Made by a program: the position numbers and the translations under genes
Origin: Paenibacillus farraposensis
GTDB lineage: Bacteria; Bacillota; Bacilli; Paenibacillales; Paenibacillaceae
Assembly: GCF_020736845.1 (NCBI RefSeq)
Contig: NZ_JAFFQR010000112.1
Coordinates: forward strand, 62,001-126,000
Direction of reading: 5' to 3'
Length of the DNA: 64,000 bases
Shown here: positions 25,643 through 34,726 of the stretch, one piece after another
How positions within the stretch are numbered: position 1 is the first letter of the stretch
Layout of the letters: the number at the start of each line of letters is the position of its first letter
The notes under the pieces: model-generated
The model's database searches: none
Seen by the model: the letters and a program-made list of their open reading frames with translations, nothing else
What the model was told of the DNA's origin: nothing

Positions 25643-27226
25643 CTATTCGTCAGCCAGCCATGTACGAAGCAGATTGACGAATTCGTCGGGTTTCTTTTTC
25701 GCCAGACTTTCAAGCTGTTTACGCACTTGACTTTCATTTGTCACACTTTCCATGGTTATAGACGGGAACTCCGTCGGCGTTGGCATGAGCTCCAAATCTT
25801 CTTCCAGCTCTTCTTCCTGTTTACGACGATTGCGTACGATTAGGAAGATTGCGCCTGCCAACAATGCCAGAACAGCAGCTCCGATGCCCCATACCCAAGG
25901 GTTCGATGCCGAGAAGAACGTGTTGGTGTTCGCTGGCGCCGGGACAGGTTGAGAGAACACTGAAACTTTTTTAGCCAAATCAGCGTCTGTAATAGTAGTA
26001 CCGGAATTGGCCAACGAAGCTCTTACGATATTAACCAAAATATTTTGAATAGCTGCCTGAGTTGCTGTATCCAACGTTTGTTGTCCTGTTGGTGGTACAA
26101 CTGCCACATTAATGGTTAAATCTTTTACAGTATACGGACTTTGAATAATATCCTTCGCAATTCGGTTAACTTCGTAGTTAATTGTGCTTGAGCTCTTATC
26201 TGAGCTGCTGTTGCCGGAATTGGATCCTCCAGGGTAACCTGGAATATCCTGGGTCCCTGTTCCTGCAACTCCTCCGGTCTGTCCACTACTGCCCGTATAG
26301 CTTTCCTGAATTTGTTGGGCACTGATTTCAATACCCTTCATTTTCGCTTGGTCAACAGGTGTAACCAATTGTTCTTTGGAGGTTACTTTATCGAAATTTA
26401 GCTGGGACATAACCAGTACATTTACCTTGTCTTCCCCAACAATTTTCGACAAAAATTGTTGAACATTATTCCTAACATCGCTCTCGAACTTCTTCTGCAG
26501 AGCCATGTTTTCCTGAACACCACTGGAGAGTCCTCCTTGGCCGCCCTTGGCTGTTGGAATCAACTCATATTCCTTGTTGGTGATCGTAATGTTCTCCACT
26601 GGCAAGTTCGGCACAGCCGTTTTTACCAGATTAAAGTAACCGTCGATGGCTTGTTGATTAGGTGTAAAGCCTGGTTCGAATTCCATTTGTACGGAAGCAG
26701 AAGCTTTATCCTTTTCTTCAAGTCCGGCAAAAATGTTTTCCTTCGGCATATTAATGACAACTTTGGCGCTTTGGACACCATCCATCCGTTCCAAAAGCTG
26801 CTGCACTTCGCCGTTCAATGCGTTATTGTATTTTACATTGAACTCGTTCTCCGTCATGCCGATGGCTGAGGAGGACTGCTCAAAAGCGCTCATGCCGATG
26901 GAACCCTTTTGAATCAGGCCTTGAGACCCAACATCTACCTTTACCTTATCCGCATTTGCGGTTGGGACTGAGATTTGTGTCCCGCCAGCATTGAGCTGAT
27001 ACGGTATCCCGGCTGAATCGAGATATTTAATGACTCCGGCAGCATCGCTGGCATTTAAATCACGGAAAGCCACTTCATACTCGGTTTTAGTAAACTGCAT
27101 CGTTAGTACTACAATTGCAATAATAATGAATGCTAATGTCGAAACAAGCAGTACCTTCTGTTTTTTGCTGAAATTATTCCAATACCCGGAAATCTTATCC
27201 CGATATTGGGCGATTCTCTCGTTCAC
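25643..27226 (-). CDS. fliF: Flagellar MS-ring protein FliF
   Basis: FliF forms the MS ring on which the whole basal body is built. The 527-residue protein has a membrane helix at about 25-45, YscJ/FliF ring-building motifs (including KTEYEVAFRDLNASDAAGVI shortened), a Ser/Gly-rich linker (about 325-345), a second membrane helix at about 445-465, and a C-terminal FliG-binding tail ending DEFVNLLRTWLADE. The start codon is GTG, with GGGGTGA upstream. It lies 12 bases before fliG. Confidence 0.96.
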   Translation of the reverse strand: MNERIAQYRDKISGYWNNFSKKQKVLLVSTLAFIIIAIVVLTMQFTKTEYEVAFRDLNASDAAGVIKYLDSAGIPYQLNAGGTQISVPTANADKVKVDVGSQGLIQKGSIGMSAFEQSSSAIGMTENEFNVKYNNALNGEVQQLLERMDGVQSAKVVINMPKENIFAGLEEKDKASASVQMEFEPGFTPNQQAIDGYFNLVKTAVPNLPVENITITNKEYELIPTAKGGQGGLSSGVQENMALQKKFESDVRNNVQQFLSKIVGEDKVNVLVMSQLNFDKVTSKEQLVTPVDQAKMKGIEISAQQIQESYTGSSGQTGGVAGTGTQDIPGYPGGSNSGNSSSDKSSSTINYEVNRIAKDIIQSPYTVKDLTINVAVVPPTGQQTLDTATQAAIQNILVNIVRASLANSGTTITDADLAKKVSVFSQPVPAPANTNTFFSASNPWVWGIGAAVLALLAGAIFLIVRNRRKQEEELEEDLELMPTPTEFPSITMESVTNESQVRKQLESLAKKKPDEFVNLLRTWLADE

Positions 27227-27261
27227 TCTGTCACCCCATCCGAAACTTTGCTAGACCCTCT

Positions 27262-27576
27262 TTACATCTGTGTGCGCATGATCTCCTGATAGGCTTCGAT
27301 TGCTTTGTTTCGGACCTGAGCAGTAAGCTGCAGGGAAAGCAGCGCTTGTTGGGAAGCGATCATGACCTGATCCGCATCTACTTTGCCTGCCATGAATTGA
27401 TCGGACATCTGGTGTGTAGCAGCTTCCTGTTGTCCAACTTCATTGAGAGCATCCTTTAGAAAAGAACCGAAATCCTTTAAAGATTCGGAAGGTGTCGATT
27501 TCGTCAACTCATTGTTAGGTGACTGAATCTGCTGTATTGCTGGTGTCTGTACATTAAACATGGCGTTTTGAATCAT
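27262..27576 (-). CDS. fliE: Flagellar hook-basal body complex protein FliE
   Basis: FliE is the junction between the MS ring and the proximal rod. The 104-residue protein shows the family C-terminal signature QVMIASQQALLSLQLTAQVR then KAIEAYQEIMRTQM. An AAGGAG site precedes the ATG. It lies 42 bases after flgC and 36 bases before fliF in the standard flgB-flgC-fliE-fliF order. Confidence 0.96.
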   Translation of the reverse strand: MIQNAMFNVQTPAIQQIQSPNNELTKSTPSESLKDFGSFLKDALNEVGQQEAATHQMSDQFMAGKVDADQVMIASQQALLSLQLTAQVRNKAIEAYQEIMRTQM

Positions 27577-27617
27577 GCTTTACTCTCCTTATTCAGTTTA
27601 GTTAGTATCCCTGAAAC

Positions 27618-28070
27618 TTAGCGACCGATTTCAAGCGCTTTGGAAACCATCGCCTTTGATGCATTCAGAGCTGTTACATTGGCTTCGTACGAGCGTGTTG
27701 TAGAAATCATGTCTACCATTTCTTTCATAATGTCTACATTAGGCATATATACATATCCATCTTTATCTGCATCTGGATGCCCCGGATTGTACACAGGCTT
27801 CAAAGGTGACGGATCTTCCTGAATTTGTGCAACCTTAACGCCAGCGGCACCCGTACTATTTCCTTCCATTTGAGCCTTCAAAACATCAGTAAAACTAGAC
27901 TGATTTGGCTCCAAAACAACCGTTTTTCTCCGATATGGAATTGCTTGTCCATTCTCCACTTTGGCCCGGGTTGTCTCTGCATTGGCAATGTTACTTGATA
28001 TAACATCCATCCGCAGGCGCTGGGCTGTAAGTGCAGAGGCACTAATATCAAAGGCGTTGTTAATCTTCAC
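27618..28070 (-). CDS. flgC: Flagellar proximal rod protein FlgC, GTG start
   Basis: FlgC is a rod subunit exported early in assembly. The 150-residue protein has the rod/hook N-terminal signature ALTAQRLRMDVISSNIANAE and the C-terminal D0 helix VDMISTTRSYEANVTALNAS. The reading frame starts at GTG 28070. It begins 6 bases after flgB, so the two are co-translated. Confidence 0.96.
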   Translation of the reverse strand: MKINNAFDISASALTAQRLRMDVISSNIANAETTRAKVENGQAIPYRRKTVVLEPNQSSFTDVLKAQMEGNSTGAAGVKVAQIQEDPSPLKPVYNPGHPDADKDGYVYMPNVDIMKEMVDMISTTRSYEANVTALNASKAMVSKALEIGR

Positions 28071-28076
28071 CTAGTC

Positions 28077-28484
28077 CTATCTCCCCTCAACCGCTGTTTT
28101 CATCATTTTGATGCGATCATTAATTTCTTGAATGTAGGTATTATATCTCAGTTGATTTTCAGCTATAAGACTCATTTCCCTGTCGATATCTACGTTGTTC
28201 ATATTATTGTTCATGACTGAGTACTCATCTTTGGTGACCGTGGCATCCGGAATGGAGTTCACAGGTCCTATCTGAAAATGTCTTGCATTGGTAACTTTCC
28301 CACGTAGTGGTGTTACATCACCATCCATTTGCTGCTGAAGCAGTTCTTCAAATGAAACCTCCGAACGTTTAAAATACGGGGTATCATTATTGGAAATGTT
28401 ATCGGCTAGTACACGTTGTCGCATATTCGCGGCCTGTACGCCTGCCTGAAGCTTTTGAAAGCTCATATCACCCAGTAGATTCAT
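28077..28484 (-). CDS. flgB: Flagellar proximal rod protein FlgB, first gene of fla/che operon
   Basis: FlgB is the most MS-ring-proximal rod subunit. The 135-residue protein starts MNLLGDMSFQKLQAGVQAAN at the ATG at 28484, with GGGGAG 5 bases upstream; the frame extends further upstream without a ribosome binding site. It has the ADNISNNDTPYFKRSEVSF motif and the C-terminal helix with MSLIAENQLRYNTYIQEIN. A terminator lies 170 bases upstream, so this gene starts the 33-gene operon. Confidence 0.96.
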   Translation of the reverse strand: MNLLGDMSFQKLQAGVQAANMRQRVLADNISNNDTPYFKRSEVSFEELLQQQMDGDVTPLRGKVTNARHFQIGPVNSIPDATVTKDEYSVMNNNMNNVDIDREMSLIAENQLRYNTYIQEINDRIKMMKTAVEGR

Positions 28485-28556
28485 TTGCTCTCCCCTTCTA
28501 GCGTCTACTCCAAAGTAAGATTCAATAAAGCAAGATTTTTCACTTTTTTTCGACAA

Positions 28557-28656
28557 TTAAATTTCATAATTATACATTTCTCTTAGGTCTTAAGTAGAAA
28601 ATAATTGCTTTCTGTCATATATTCTAAGTTTCGTAGAGTTGGGACCTAATTACAAT
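28557..28656 (-). promoter_or_regulatory. Probable promoter region of the fla/che operon
   Basis: This AT-rich stretch lies between the upstream terminator and flgB. On the minus strand a TATAAT box (28569-28574) is present, but no good -35 hexamer lies 16-18 bases upstream, so an activator or another sigma factor may be needed. No sigma-D type GCCGATAT box was found. The position is the only place where the operon promoter is expected from this layout. Confidence 0.4.
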
Positions 28657-28695
28657 AAGAAAAAAGCCCTATCTTTTTAAAAAAAGAGGGCTTTA
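28657..28695 (-). terminator. Intrinsic terminator after hslU
   Basis: On the minus strand AAAGCCCT and AGGGCTTT form an 8-bp stem, extended inward by a poly-U/poly-A pairing, followed by a U-run. It ends the topA-trmFO-hslVU transcript about 200 bases after hslU and separates it from the flagellar operon. Confidence 0.8.
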
Positions 28696-28893
28696 GATGC
28701 ATAAAATGTTAATTTTTTCAGATTTATTTTAAGGATATGAACGATTTTCTAGCACTTTGCACCTGCAAAAGATTACACGTCCTACTTTTGGAATAGACAG
28801 TAAAATCATCAACTTAATTTTTGCCTAGGTCTATTTGAGGGTGCAAGATAGTGTTATTCTGGATCACATCCCCTATTTTTTTAGAAGCCTTAT
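28696..28893. other. Gene-free gap between hslU and its terminator
   Basis: No reading frame with a ribosome binding site is visible in these roughly 200 bases. In B. subtilis codY lies between hslU (clpY) and flgB; here there is no codY or recognisable remnant. The only small feature is a TTTGCA/TGCAAA palindrome near 28756-28769. Confidence 0.7.
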
Positions 28894-30294
28894 TCATAAA
28901 ATATACTGACTAAGGTCCCTGTTTTGGGCAATATCACCCAGCTTCTCACGTACATATTCGGGAGTAATAATCATGCGATCCAAAGTAAGCTCAGGCGCTT
29001 CGAATGACAAATCCTCCAGCAGCTTCTCTAAGATGGTGTGCAAACGACGTGCCCCGATATTTTCCGTGTTCCGGTTTACAGACTCGGCAATGCTCGCAAT
29101 CTCACGGATCGCATCGTCCGAAAATTCGACTTCGATATCTTCGGTGCGAAGCAGCTCCGTATACTGCTTGGTCAGTGCATTTTTAGGTTCCGTTAATATC
29201 GACACAAACTCATCCAGGGTCAAGCTGCTCAGTTCGACACGGATGGGAAAACGACCTTGGAGTTCAGGGATTAGGTCAGACGGCTTGGCGACATGAAAAG
29301 CTCCTGCAGCAATAAACAGAATATAATCCGTTCTTACCGGACCATATTTGGTCATAATGGTAGAGCCCTCGACGATAGGCAAAATATCGCGCTGGACGCC
29401 CTCTCTCGATACGTCAGGACCACCGCCCTTCCCCTGGCTGGCAATCTTGTCTATTTCATCGATGAAAATAATCCCTGACTGTTCGGCACGTTTCACTGAC
29501 TCCTGAATTACGTCATCCATGTCGATCAGCTTGGCTGCCTCATCCTGAATCAGAACTTTACGGGCCTCTTTCACGGATAGCTTGCGCTTTTTAGTCCGCT
29601 TGGGCAGAAAACTTCCGAACATCTCCTGCATATTCATACCCATTTGTTCATTCCCCTGCCCGGTAAACATGTCGAGCATATTGGGTGCAGTATCCTCTAC
29701 ATCAATCTCTATGATCTCATCTTCAAGCTTGCCGGACAGCAGATCAAATTTGACCTTGCGTCGTTTCTCTACCAGGGAGGCGTCTTGCTGTGCCGGTTCT
29801 TCTTCTACCGTAGTTCCCTGGTTATTGCCGAATAACATTTCAAAAGGATTCCGCTGCGATTTGTTTGACTTCTCGGCAGGCACAAGGATGCTGACGATCC
29901 GTTCGTTGGCCATGTCCTCTGCTTTATCCTTTACATTCTCTGTTCGCTCTGCCTTAACGATGCGAATGGAGGTTTCCATCAGATCACGCACCATGGACTC
30001 CACGTCACGGCCAACGTAACCCACTTCAGTGAATTTGGTCGCTTCAATCTTGACAAAGGGAGCCCCTACGAGCCGTGCAAGTCTGCGTGCAATTTCAGTT
30101 TTACCTACACCAGTGGGCCCAATCATCAAAATATTTTTAGGGACAATCTCATCCCGGATCTCTTCCGCCAGCTTGCTGCGCCGATAACGGTTGCGCAGGG
30201 CAACAGCGACAGATTTCTTAGCCTGCTTTTGTCCGACAATATATTTATCCAGCTCGGATACAATTTGTCTGGGCGTCAACGATTGATTTTTCAT
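28894..30294 (-). CDS. hslU: ATP-dependent protease ATPase subunit HslU (ClpY)
   Basis: HslU unfolds substrates and feeds them into the HslV peptidase. The 466-residue protein has Walker A GPTGVGKT at about 59-66, the pore motif GYVGRD, a roughly 100-residue I domain (about 105-240), Walker [13 protein letters not shown], sensor arginines in GRFPIRVEL and [10 protein letters not shown], and the C-terminal hydrophobic tail DLSQYIL that docks into HslV. The start is ATG at 30294 after GGAGGAG. It lies 36 bases after hslV. Confidence 0.97.
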   Translation of the reverse strand: MKNQSLTPRQIVSELDKYIVGQKQAKKSVAVALRNRYRRSKLAEEIRDEIVPKNILMIGPTGVGKTEIARRLARLVGAPFVKIEATKFTEVGYVGRDVESMVRDLMETSIRIVKAERTENVKDKAEDMANERIVSILVPAEKSNKSQRNPFEMLFGNNQGTTVEEEPAQQDASLVEKRRKVKFDLLSGKLEDEIIEIDVEDTAPNMLDMFTGQGNEQMGMNMQEMFGSFLPKRTKKRKLSVKEARKVLIQDEAAKLIDMDDVIQESVKRAEQSGIIFIDEIDKIASQGKGGGPDVSREGVQRDILPIVEGSTIMTKYGPVRTDYILFIAAGAFHVAKPSDLIPELQGRFPIRVELSSLTLDEFVSILTEPKNALTKQYTELLRTEDIEVEFSDDAIREIASIAESVNRNTENIGARRLHTILEKLLEDLSFEAPELTLDRMIITPEYVREKLGDIAQNRDLSQYIL

Positions 30295-30330
30295 TTTGCA
30301 CTCCTCCACCCTTGAATTCTCAGAGCCGAT

Positions 30331-30873
30331 TTACACTTCTTCCACAATAATCTGATTATTCGTATAGACACATATTTCAGAGGCGACCTCTAAAGCCTCC
30401 CGCGCCATGTCCTTGGCATCCATATCAGAGCCATGACGCTTGAACGCACGGGCAGCCGCCAATGCGAAATTACCACCTGAACCAATCGCAAGCACATCAT
30501 CGTCAGGCTCGATAATTTCCCCGCCTCCGGAAATGAGCAGCATTCCGGACGAGTTCATTACAATCATGAGCGCCTCCAGCTTGCGCAAAACACGATCCTG
30601 TCGCCAGTCCTTGGCCAGTTCCACAGCCGCCCGCTGCAGATTGCCGTGATGTTCCTCCAGCTTGTTTTCAAATTTTTCAAACAAGGTGATGGCATCCGCC
30701 ACCGAACCCGCGAACCCCGCAACGACCTGCCCACGATACAATCTGCGCACTTTCTTGGCAGTCTGTTTCATAACGACACTATTGCCAAACGTTACCTGTC
30801 CATCACCCGCAATAGCTCCTTTGCCATTGTGGCGTACAGCGCAGATGGTGGTAGCATGAAAGGACATATCCAT
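30331..30873 (-). CDS. hslV: ATP-dependent protease peptidase subunit HslV (ClpQ)
   Basis: HslV is the proteasome-like peptidase of the HslUV complex. The product (180 residues) has [18 protein letters not shown] and the C-terminal [10 protein letters not shown]. Most HslV proteins begin M-TTI and use Thr1 as nucleophile; Bacillus ClpQ starts MSSFHATTI and uses an N-terminal Ser. Here the frame begins [10 protein letters not shown]. The first ATG is 9 bases after AGGAGG; the second, 6 bases later, would give Ser after Met removal, matching ClpQ. The spacing favours the first ATG, but the chemistry favours the second (30867). Confidence 0.94.
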   Translation of the reverse strand: MDMSFHATTICAVRHNGKGAIAGDGQVTFGNSVVMKQTAKKVRRLYRGQVVAGFAGSVADAITLFEKFENKLEEHHGNLQRAAVELAKDWRQDRVLRKLEALMIVMNSSGMLLISGGGEIIEPDDDVLAIGSGGNFALAAARAFKRHGSDMDAKDMAREALEVASEICVYTNNQIIVEEV

Positions 30874-30900
30874 TAACGTGCTCCTCCTTTTCCTTCATCT

Positions 30901-32241
30901 CTATGCCTGTACTTCGGCTGGCATAACTCCCGTTTCATTGATGTAACGGCGCAAGCTTTCCAGCGCACGATTCGCAAGCGCTTCGTTCTTTTCCTTTTTA
31001 TTGCGAATTCGTGTCTCCAGTTTGGGCAGCAGACCGAAGTTGGCATTCATTGGCTGAAAATGTTTAAAATCAGCAGTCGTAATATACCGCGCCATGCTGC
31101 CAAGTGTCGTTTCCGCAGGGAATACAAACATCTCCTGCCCGCGTGCCGCGCGTGCTGCATTCATTCCCGCCAGCAAACCTGAGGCCGCTGATTCTACATA
31201 ACCCTCGACGCCAGTCATTTGCCCGGCAAAGAACAAATTGCTGCTCCCTTTAAACTGATAGGTTGGACGAAGCTGCTGAGGGGAATTGATGAAAGTGTTA
31301 CGATGCATCACACCGTAACGTACAAACTCTGCCTTTTCGAGACCCGGTATCATCGAAAATACTCGCTTTTGCTCCCCCCATTTGAGGTGTGTCTGGAAAC
31401 CAACCAAATTATACAGCGTACCGGCAGCGTTATCCTGACGAAGCTGAACAACTGCATGCGGCAGCTCACCGGTATGTGGATTTACGAGTCCGACAGGCTT
31501 CATGGGCCCAAACAATGCCGTCTGTTTCCCGCGCTGCATCATGACCTCGATCGGCATACAGCCCTCAAAATAAATTTCTTTTTCAAATTCCTTAACTTGC
31601 GCCACCTCAGCCGTAATCAAAGCCTCATAAAAAGCGTCAAATTCCGCTTCGTTCATCGGACAATTCAAGTAAGCCGCTTCTCCCTTGTCATAACGGGAAG
31701 CCAGATAAACCTTGCTCATGTCGATGGAATCCTTCTCAACAATCGGGGCTGCCGCATCGTAGAAGTAAAAATACTCCTCTCCCATCAGCGCTTTGATCTG
31801 TTCTGACAAAGCGGGAGAAGTCAGCGGCCCCGTTGCAATGACCACAATGCCATCCTGCGGAATGGTCTGAAGCTCTTCATTAACGACCTCGATCAGCGGA
31901 TGCTGATGAAGCGTGTCTGTAATATGACCGGAAAACCCGTCGCGGTCCACTGCCAATGCTCCACCTGCTGGAACAGCATGATGATCCGCTGCGCTCAAAA
32001 TCAAGGAGTTCAGCATTCTCATTTCTTCCTTCAGGACGCCTACGGCATTCGTCAGGCCGTTAGCCCGCAAGGAGTTGCTGCACACCAGCTCGGCAAATTT
32101 ATCTGTATGATGTGCCGGTGTTTTTACAACCGGTCTCATTTCGTATAACTTAACAGGTACTCCACGGCTTGCAATTTGCCAGGCAGCTTCGCTGCCCGCC
32201 AAACCTGCTCCGATGACTGTTACCTTTTGGCTCTCACTCAC
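30901..32241 (-). CDS. trmFO: Folate/FAD-dependent tRNA uracil-54 methyltransferase TrmFO
   Basis: TrmFO makes 5-methyluridine at position 54 of tRNA, using methylenetetrahydrofolate and FAD. The 446-residue protein has the FAD-binding GAGLAG at 11-16, Cys54 in [11 protein letters not shown] and Cys228 in [13 protein letters not shown], which match the two catalytic cysteines known in the Bacillus enzyme. [22 protein letters not shown] is a further signature, shortened here. It lies 27 bases after topA and 27 bases before hslV; B. subtilis has xerC between trmFO and hslV, absent here. Confidence 0.96.
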   Translation of the reverse strand: MSESQKVTVIGAGLAGSEAAWQIASRGVPVKLYEMRPVVKTPAHHTDKFAELVCSNSLRANGLTNAVGVLKEEMRMLNSLILSAADHHAVPAGGALAVDRDGFSGHITDTLHQHPLIEVVNEELQTIPQDGIVVIATGPLTSPALSEQIKALMGEEYFYFYDAAAPIVEKDSIDMSKVYLASRYDKGEAAYLNCPMNEAEFDAFYEALITAEVAQVKEFEKEIYFEGCMPIEVMMQRGKQTALFGPMKPVGLVNPHTGELPHAVVQLRQDNAAGTLYNLVGFQTHLKWGEQKRVFSMIPGLEKAEFVRYGVMHRNTFINSPQQLRPTYQFKGSSNLFFAGQMTGVEGYVESAASGLLAGMNAARAARGQEMFVFPAETTLGSMARYITTADFKHFQPMNANFGLLPKLETRIRNKKEKNEALANRALESLRRYINETGVMPAEVQA

Positions 32242-32268
32242 GTTTAAATCCCCCTGCCATTGTTGTTC

Positions 32269-34371
32269 TTAGGAAGTCTCTACACCCTCATCGCTTTCTT
32301 CAAGCATTTCGCTGTGATCACAGACGGTACAGTTGAGCTTTGTTCCCTGTTTGGTGCGTTTCTCAACCATCAGGCTGCCGCAGCTTGGACAAGGCTTGTT
32401 GGACGGTTTATCCCAGGATACAAAATCACATTCCGGATAGCGGTCGCAACCGTAAAAAACACGTCCTTTTTTACTCCGTCGTTCAACGACATGGCCCTCA
32501 CCGCATGTAGGACAAGGAATGCCGATATCCTTGACAATCGGTTTGGTATTGCGGCAATCCGGGAAGGCAGAGCAAGCCAGGAATTTACCAAAGCGGCCTA
32601 GCTTATATACCATCGGGCTGCCGCATTTATCGCAAATGACATCCGATACTTCATCCTTGATCTCGATTTCTTTCATTTCCTCCTCGGCTACTTCGAGGCG
32701 CTTCTCAAATGATTCATAAAAGTCGCTCAAGACCTGAACCCAATTGCCTTCTCCCTCTTCTACATGATCAAGATCATCTTCCATATTGGCCGTAAATTCC
32801 ACATTCAGAATTTCAGGAAAGAACTCCTCCATCTGTTCAATGACCAATTCTCCCAGCTCGGTAGGGAAGAACTTCTTATCCTCAATGGCGACGTAACCAC
32901 GCTTTTGAATGGTTTCCAGCGTCGGTGCATAGGTACTTGGACGCCCTATACCCAATTCCTCCAGCGTCTTTACAAGACGTGCTTCCGTATACCGAGGAGG
33001 CGGTTGTGTAAAATGCTGCTTGGGCTCAACCGATTCCTTTTTCAGCTTATCGCCTGGCTGAAGTGGCGGCAGCAGCTTATCTTCCTCGGTTTTACCATCA
33101 TCATTCCCCTCTACATACACTTTCATGAAGCCTGGGAAACGAACCTTGGAACCGGCTGCCCGGAAAATCGTTTCACCCGCTTCAATATCAACGGATAGGG
33201 TATCCATAATAGCAGAAGCCATCTGGCTGGCCATAAAACGTTCCCATACCAATTTGTACAACCGGAACTGATCCCGACTCATAAACGGCTTCACGGTGTC
33301 CGGATTACGCAAGGCAGAGGTTGGACGAATCGCTTCATGCGCATCCTGAGCATTAGTCGATTTTTTCGAATATTGACGAGGACTTTCAGGTACATAATCT
33401 TCGCCGTATTTTTGGATAATGAGTTCTTTTGCTTCCTCCTGGGCCGAAGCAGCGATTCGTGTGGAATCTGTACGCATATATGTAATCAGACCCACTGTTC
33501 CTTCTTTGCCCAGGTCCACGCCTTCGTATAATTGCTGGGCTACAGACATCGTTTTGGACGCGCGGAAATTAAGCTTTCGGGCCGCTTCTTGCTGCAAGGA
33601 GCTGGTAGTAAATGGTGAAGAAGGATTGCGCAAACGCTCTTTCTCCTTCACATCGCGGACCTTGAAAGATGATTTGCCGATCGCCTTCAGCACTTCCTGT
33701 ACGTCAGCTTCGCTGGAGAGCTCTTTCTTCTCGCCGCGCAGCTGATGGAATTTGGCTTCAAAGGTGCTGTCCTTAATGGCGAGTTTGGCTGTGATCGTCC
33801 AGTATTCTTCCGGTATAAAATCATTGATCTCCGCTTCGCGGTCCAAAATAATCTTCACCGCAACGGACTGCACACGCCCTGCGGACAAACCTTTTTTCAC
33901 CTTTTTCCAGAGCAGCGGACTGATTTTATAACCCACAAGCCGATCCAGAATCCGTCTCGCCTGTTGGGCATTGACCAGATCCATATTGATTTTGCGTGGT
34001 GTTTTAAAAGCATCCTTAACAGCCTGCTTTGTAATTTCATTAAATACAACACGGCAATCTGCTGTATCATCCAGTTCCAGAGCATGTGCCAGATGCCAAG
34101 CGATAGCCTCACCTTCGCGATCCGGGTCAGCCGCCAGATATACTTTTTTTACTTTTTTACGGGCATCTTTTAATTCTTTTAGAATTGAGCCTTTACCTCG
34201 AATGGTAATGTATTTGGGATTAAAATCATTTTCGACCTCAACACCGATCTGACTCTTTGGTAAATCCCTGATATGACCCATGGAAGCCTTGACGATATAT
34301 TTGCTGCCTAAGTATTTGCCGATCGTCTTCGCCTTGGAAGGCGATTCCACGATGACGAGTGAATCCGCCAT
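32269..34371 (-). CDS. topA: DNA topoisomerase I (TopA)
   Basis: TopA relaxes negative supercoils. The 700-residue protein has a TOPRIM domain ([11 protein letters not shown] at 7-17, DPDREGE at 82-88) and the active-site Tyr298 in [10 protein letters not shown]. The C-terminus has three zinc-ribbon modules: CDKCGS with CSAFPDC, CPTCGEG with CDRYPEC, and CPSCGS with CTVC. A GGAGGAAGAG site precedes the ATG. It lies downstream of dprA but after a 355-base gap that contains a large palindrome, so it may start its own transcript with trmFO-hslVU. Confidence 0.97.
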   Translation of the reverse strand: MADSLVIVESPSKAKTIGKYLGSKYIVKASMGHIRDLPKSQIGVEVENDFNPKYITIRGKGSILKELKDARKKVKKVYLAADPDREGEAIAWHLAHALELDDTADCRVVFNEITKQAVKDAFKTPRKINMDLVNAQQARRILDRLVGYKISPLLWKKVKKGLSAGRVQSVAVKIILDREAEINDFIPEEYWTITAKLAIKDSTFEAKFHQLRGEKKELSSEADVQEVLKAIGKSSFKVRDVKEKERLRNPSSPFTTSSLQQEAARKLNFRASKTMSVAQQLYEGVDLGKEGTVGLITYMRTDSTRIAASAQEEAKELIIQKYGEDYVPESPRQYSKKSTNAQDAHEAIRPTSALRNPDTVKPFMSRDQFRLYKLVWERFMASQMASAIMDTLSVDIEAGETIFRAAGSKVRFPGFMKVYVEGNDDGKTEEDKLLPPLQPGDKLKKESVEPKQHFTQPPPRYTEARLVKTLEELGIGRPSTYAPTLETIQKRGYVAIEDKKFFPTELGELVIEQMEEFFPEILNVEFTANMEDDLDHVEEGEGNWVQVLSDFYESFEKRLEVAEEEMKEIEIKDEVSDVICDKCGSPMVYKLGRFGKFLACSAFPDCRNTKPIVKDIGIPCPTCGEGHVVERRSKKGRVFYGCDRYPECDFVSWDKPSNKPCPSCGSLMVEKRTKQGTKLNCTVCDHSEMLEESDEGVETS

Positions 34372-34411
34372 AGGCTCTTCCTCCTCTCGATTATTACATG
34401 AATAGAATTGT

Positions 34412-34616
34412 CTTCCTGAAATGTGGTGAGCTATAGTTCGTAGAGGAGCTGCACGATGGATTTGACCTTACAATCGCTGTTATAACGGAATTCTTAGATT
34501 TTATAAAACCTTCGATAAGGTTAGAATTCCATTGCAAAGGCGAACGCTGTCGCTTTTCCAGATTCAAATCCAACGCTTCACTAGTACGAGCTATAAATCC
34601 AACACATTTCAGGAAG
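34412..34616. repeat. 205-nt imperfect palindrome (MITE-like or structured RNA element)
   Basis: The outer ends CTTCCTGAAATGTG (34412-34425) and CACATTTCAGGAAG (34603-34616) are perfect inverted repeats. Further matches follow inward: CTATAG-TCGTA with TACGAGCTATA, and TGGATTTGA with TCAAATCCA. Near the centre GGAATTCT (34487-34494) pairs with AGAATTCC (34523-34530), and AACCTT/AAGGTT enclose a CGAT loop. The two arms are thus alignable over about 90 bases with gaps. It could be a miniature transposable element remnant or a long RNA hairpin in the topA leader. No target-site duplication is evident at the edges. Confidence 0.8.
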
Positions 34617-34619
34617 CAG

Positions 34620-34665
34620 GGAGGGAATAGGAATCCGCGATGCATATGAAAACCGTCTTCCCTCC
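34620..34665. repeat. 8-bp inverted repeat next to the large palindrome
   Basis: GGAGGGAA (34620-34627) and TTCCCTCC (34658-34665) are perfect inverted repeats around a 30-base spacer. The spacer holds a TGCATATG core. On the minus strand the left arm contains a GGAGGG ribosome-binding-like sequence. No role is known. Confidence 0.55.
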
Positions 34666-34683
34666 ACCTGACGATTAAAATTG

Positions 34684-34703
34684 AATTGGTGCAATTACCA
34701 ATT
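34684..34703 (-). other. AT-rich hairpin just after dprA
   Basis: AATTGGT and ACCAATT form a 7-bp stem around a 6-base loop, 24 bases after the dprA stop. On the minus strand it is followed by an AU-rich but interrupted tract, so it may be a weak terminator for dprA. Confidence 0.4.
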
Positions 34704-34726
34704 TAAGGACTTTGCAAAATCAACTA

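Larger units (their letters stand above)
34372..34726. other. Gene-free gap between dprA and topA built of nested palindromes
   Basis: These 355 bases hold the topA ribosome binding site, a 205-base imperfect palindrome (34412-34616), an 8-bp hairpin (34620-34665) and a small AT-rich hairpin (34684-34703). No convincing protein gene is present. A 83-codon frame on the minus strand (34394-34645) lies inside the palindrome and is probably chance. Confidence 0.8.

Noticed and set aside
28681..28893. Degraded codY between hslU and flgB
   Set aside because: The gap is only about 200 bases outside the terminator and no frame resembles the CodY GAF or winged-helix domain.
34394..34645. 83-codon minus-strand frame with a GGAGGG upstream, between dprA and topA
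   Set aside because: It lies almost wholly inside the 205-nt palindrome, its composition is not protein-like, and the ribosome binding site is too far from the ATG.
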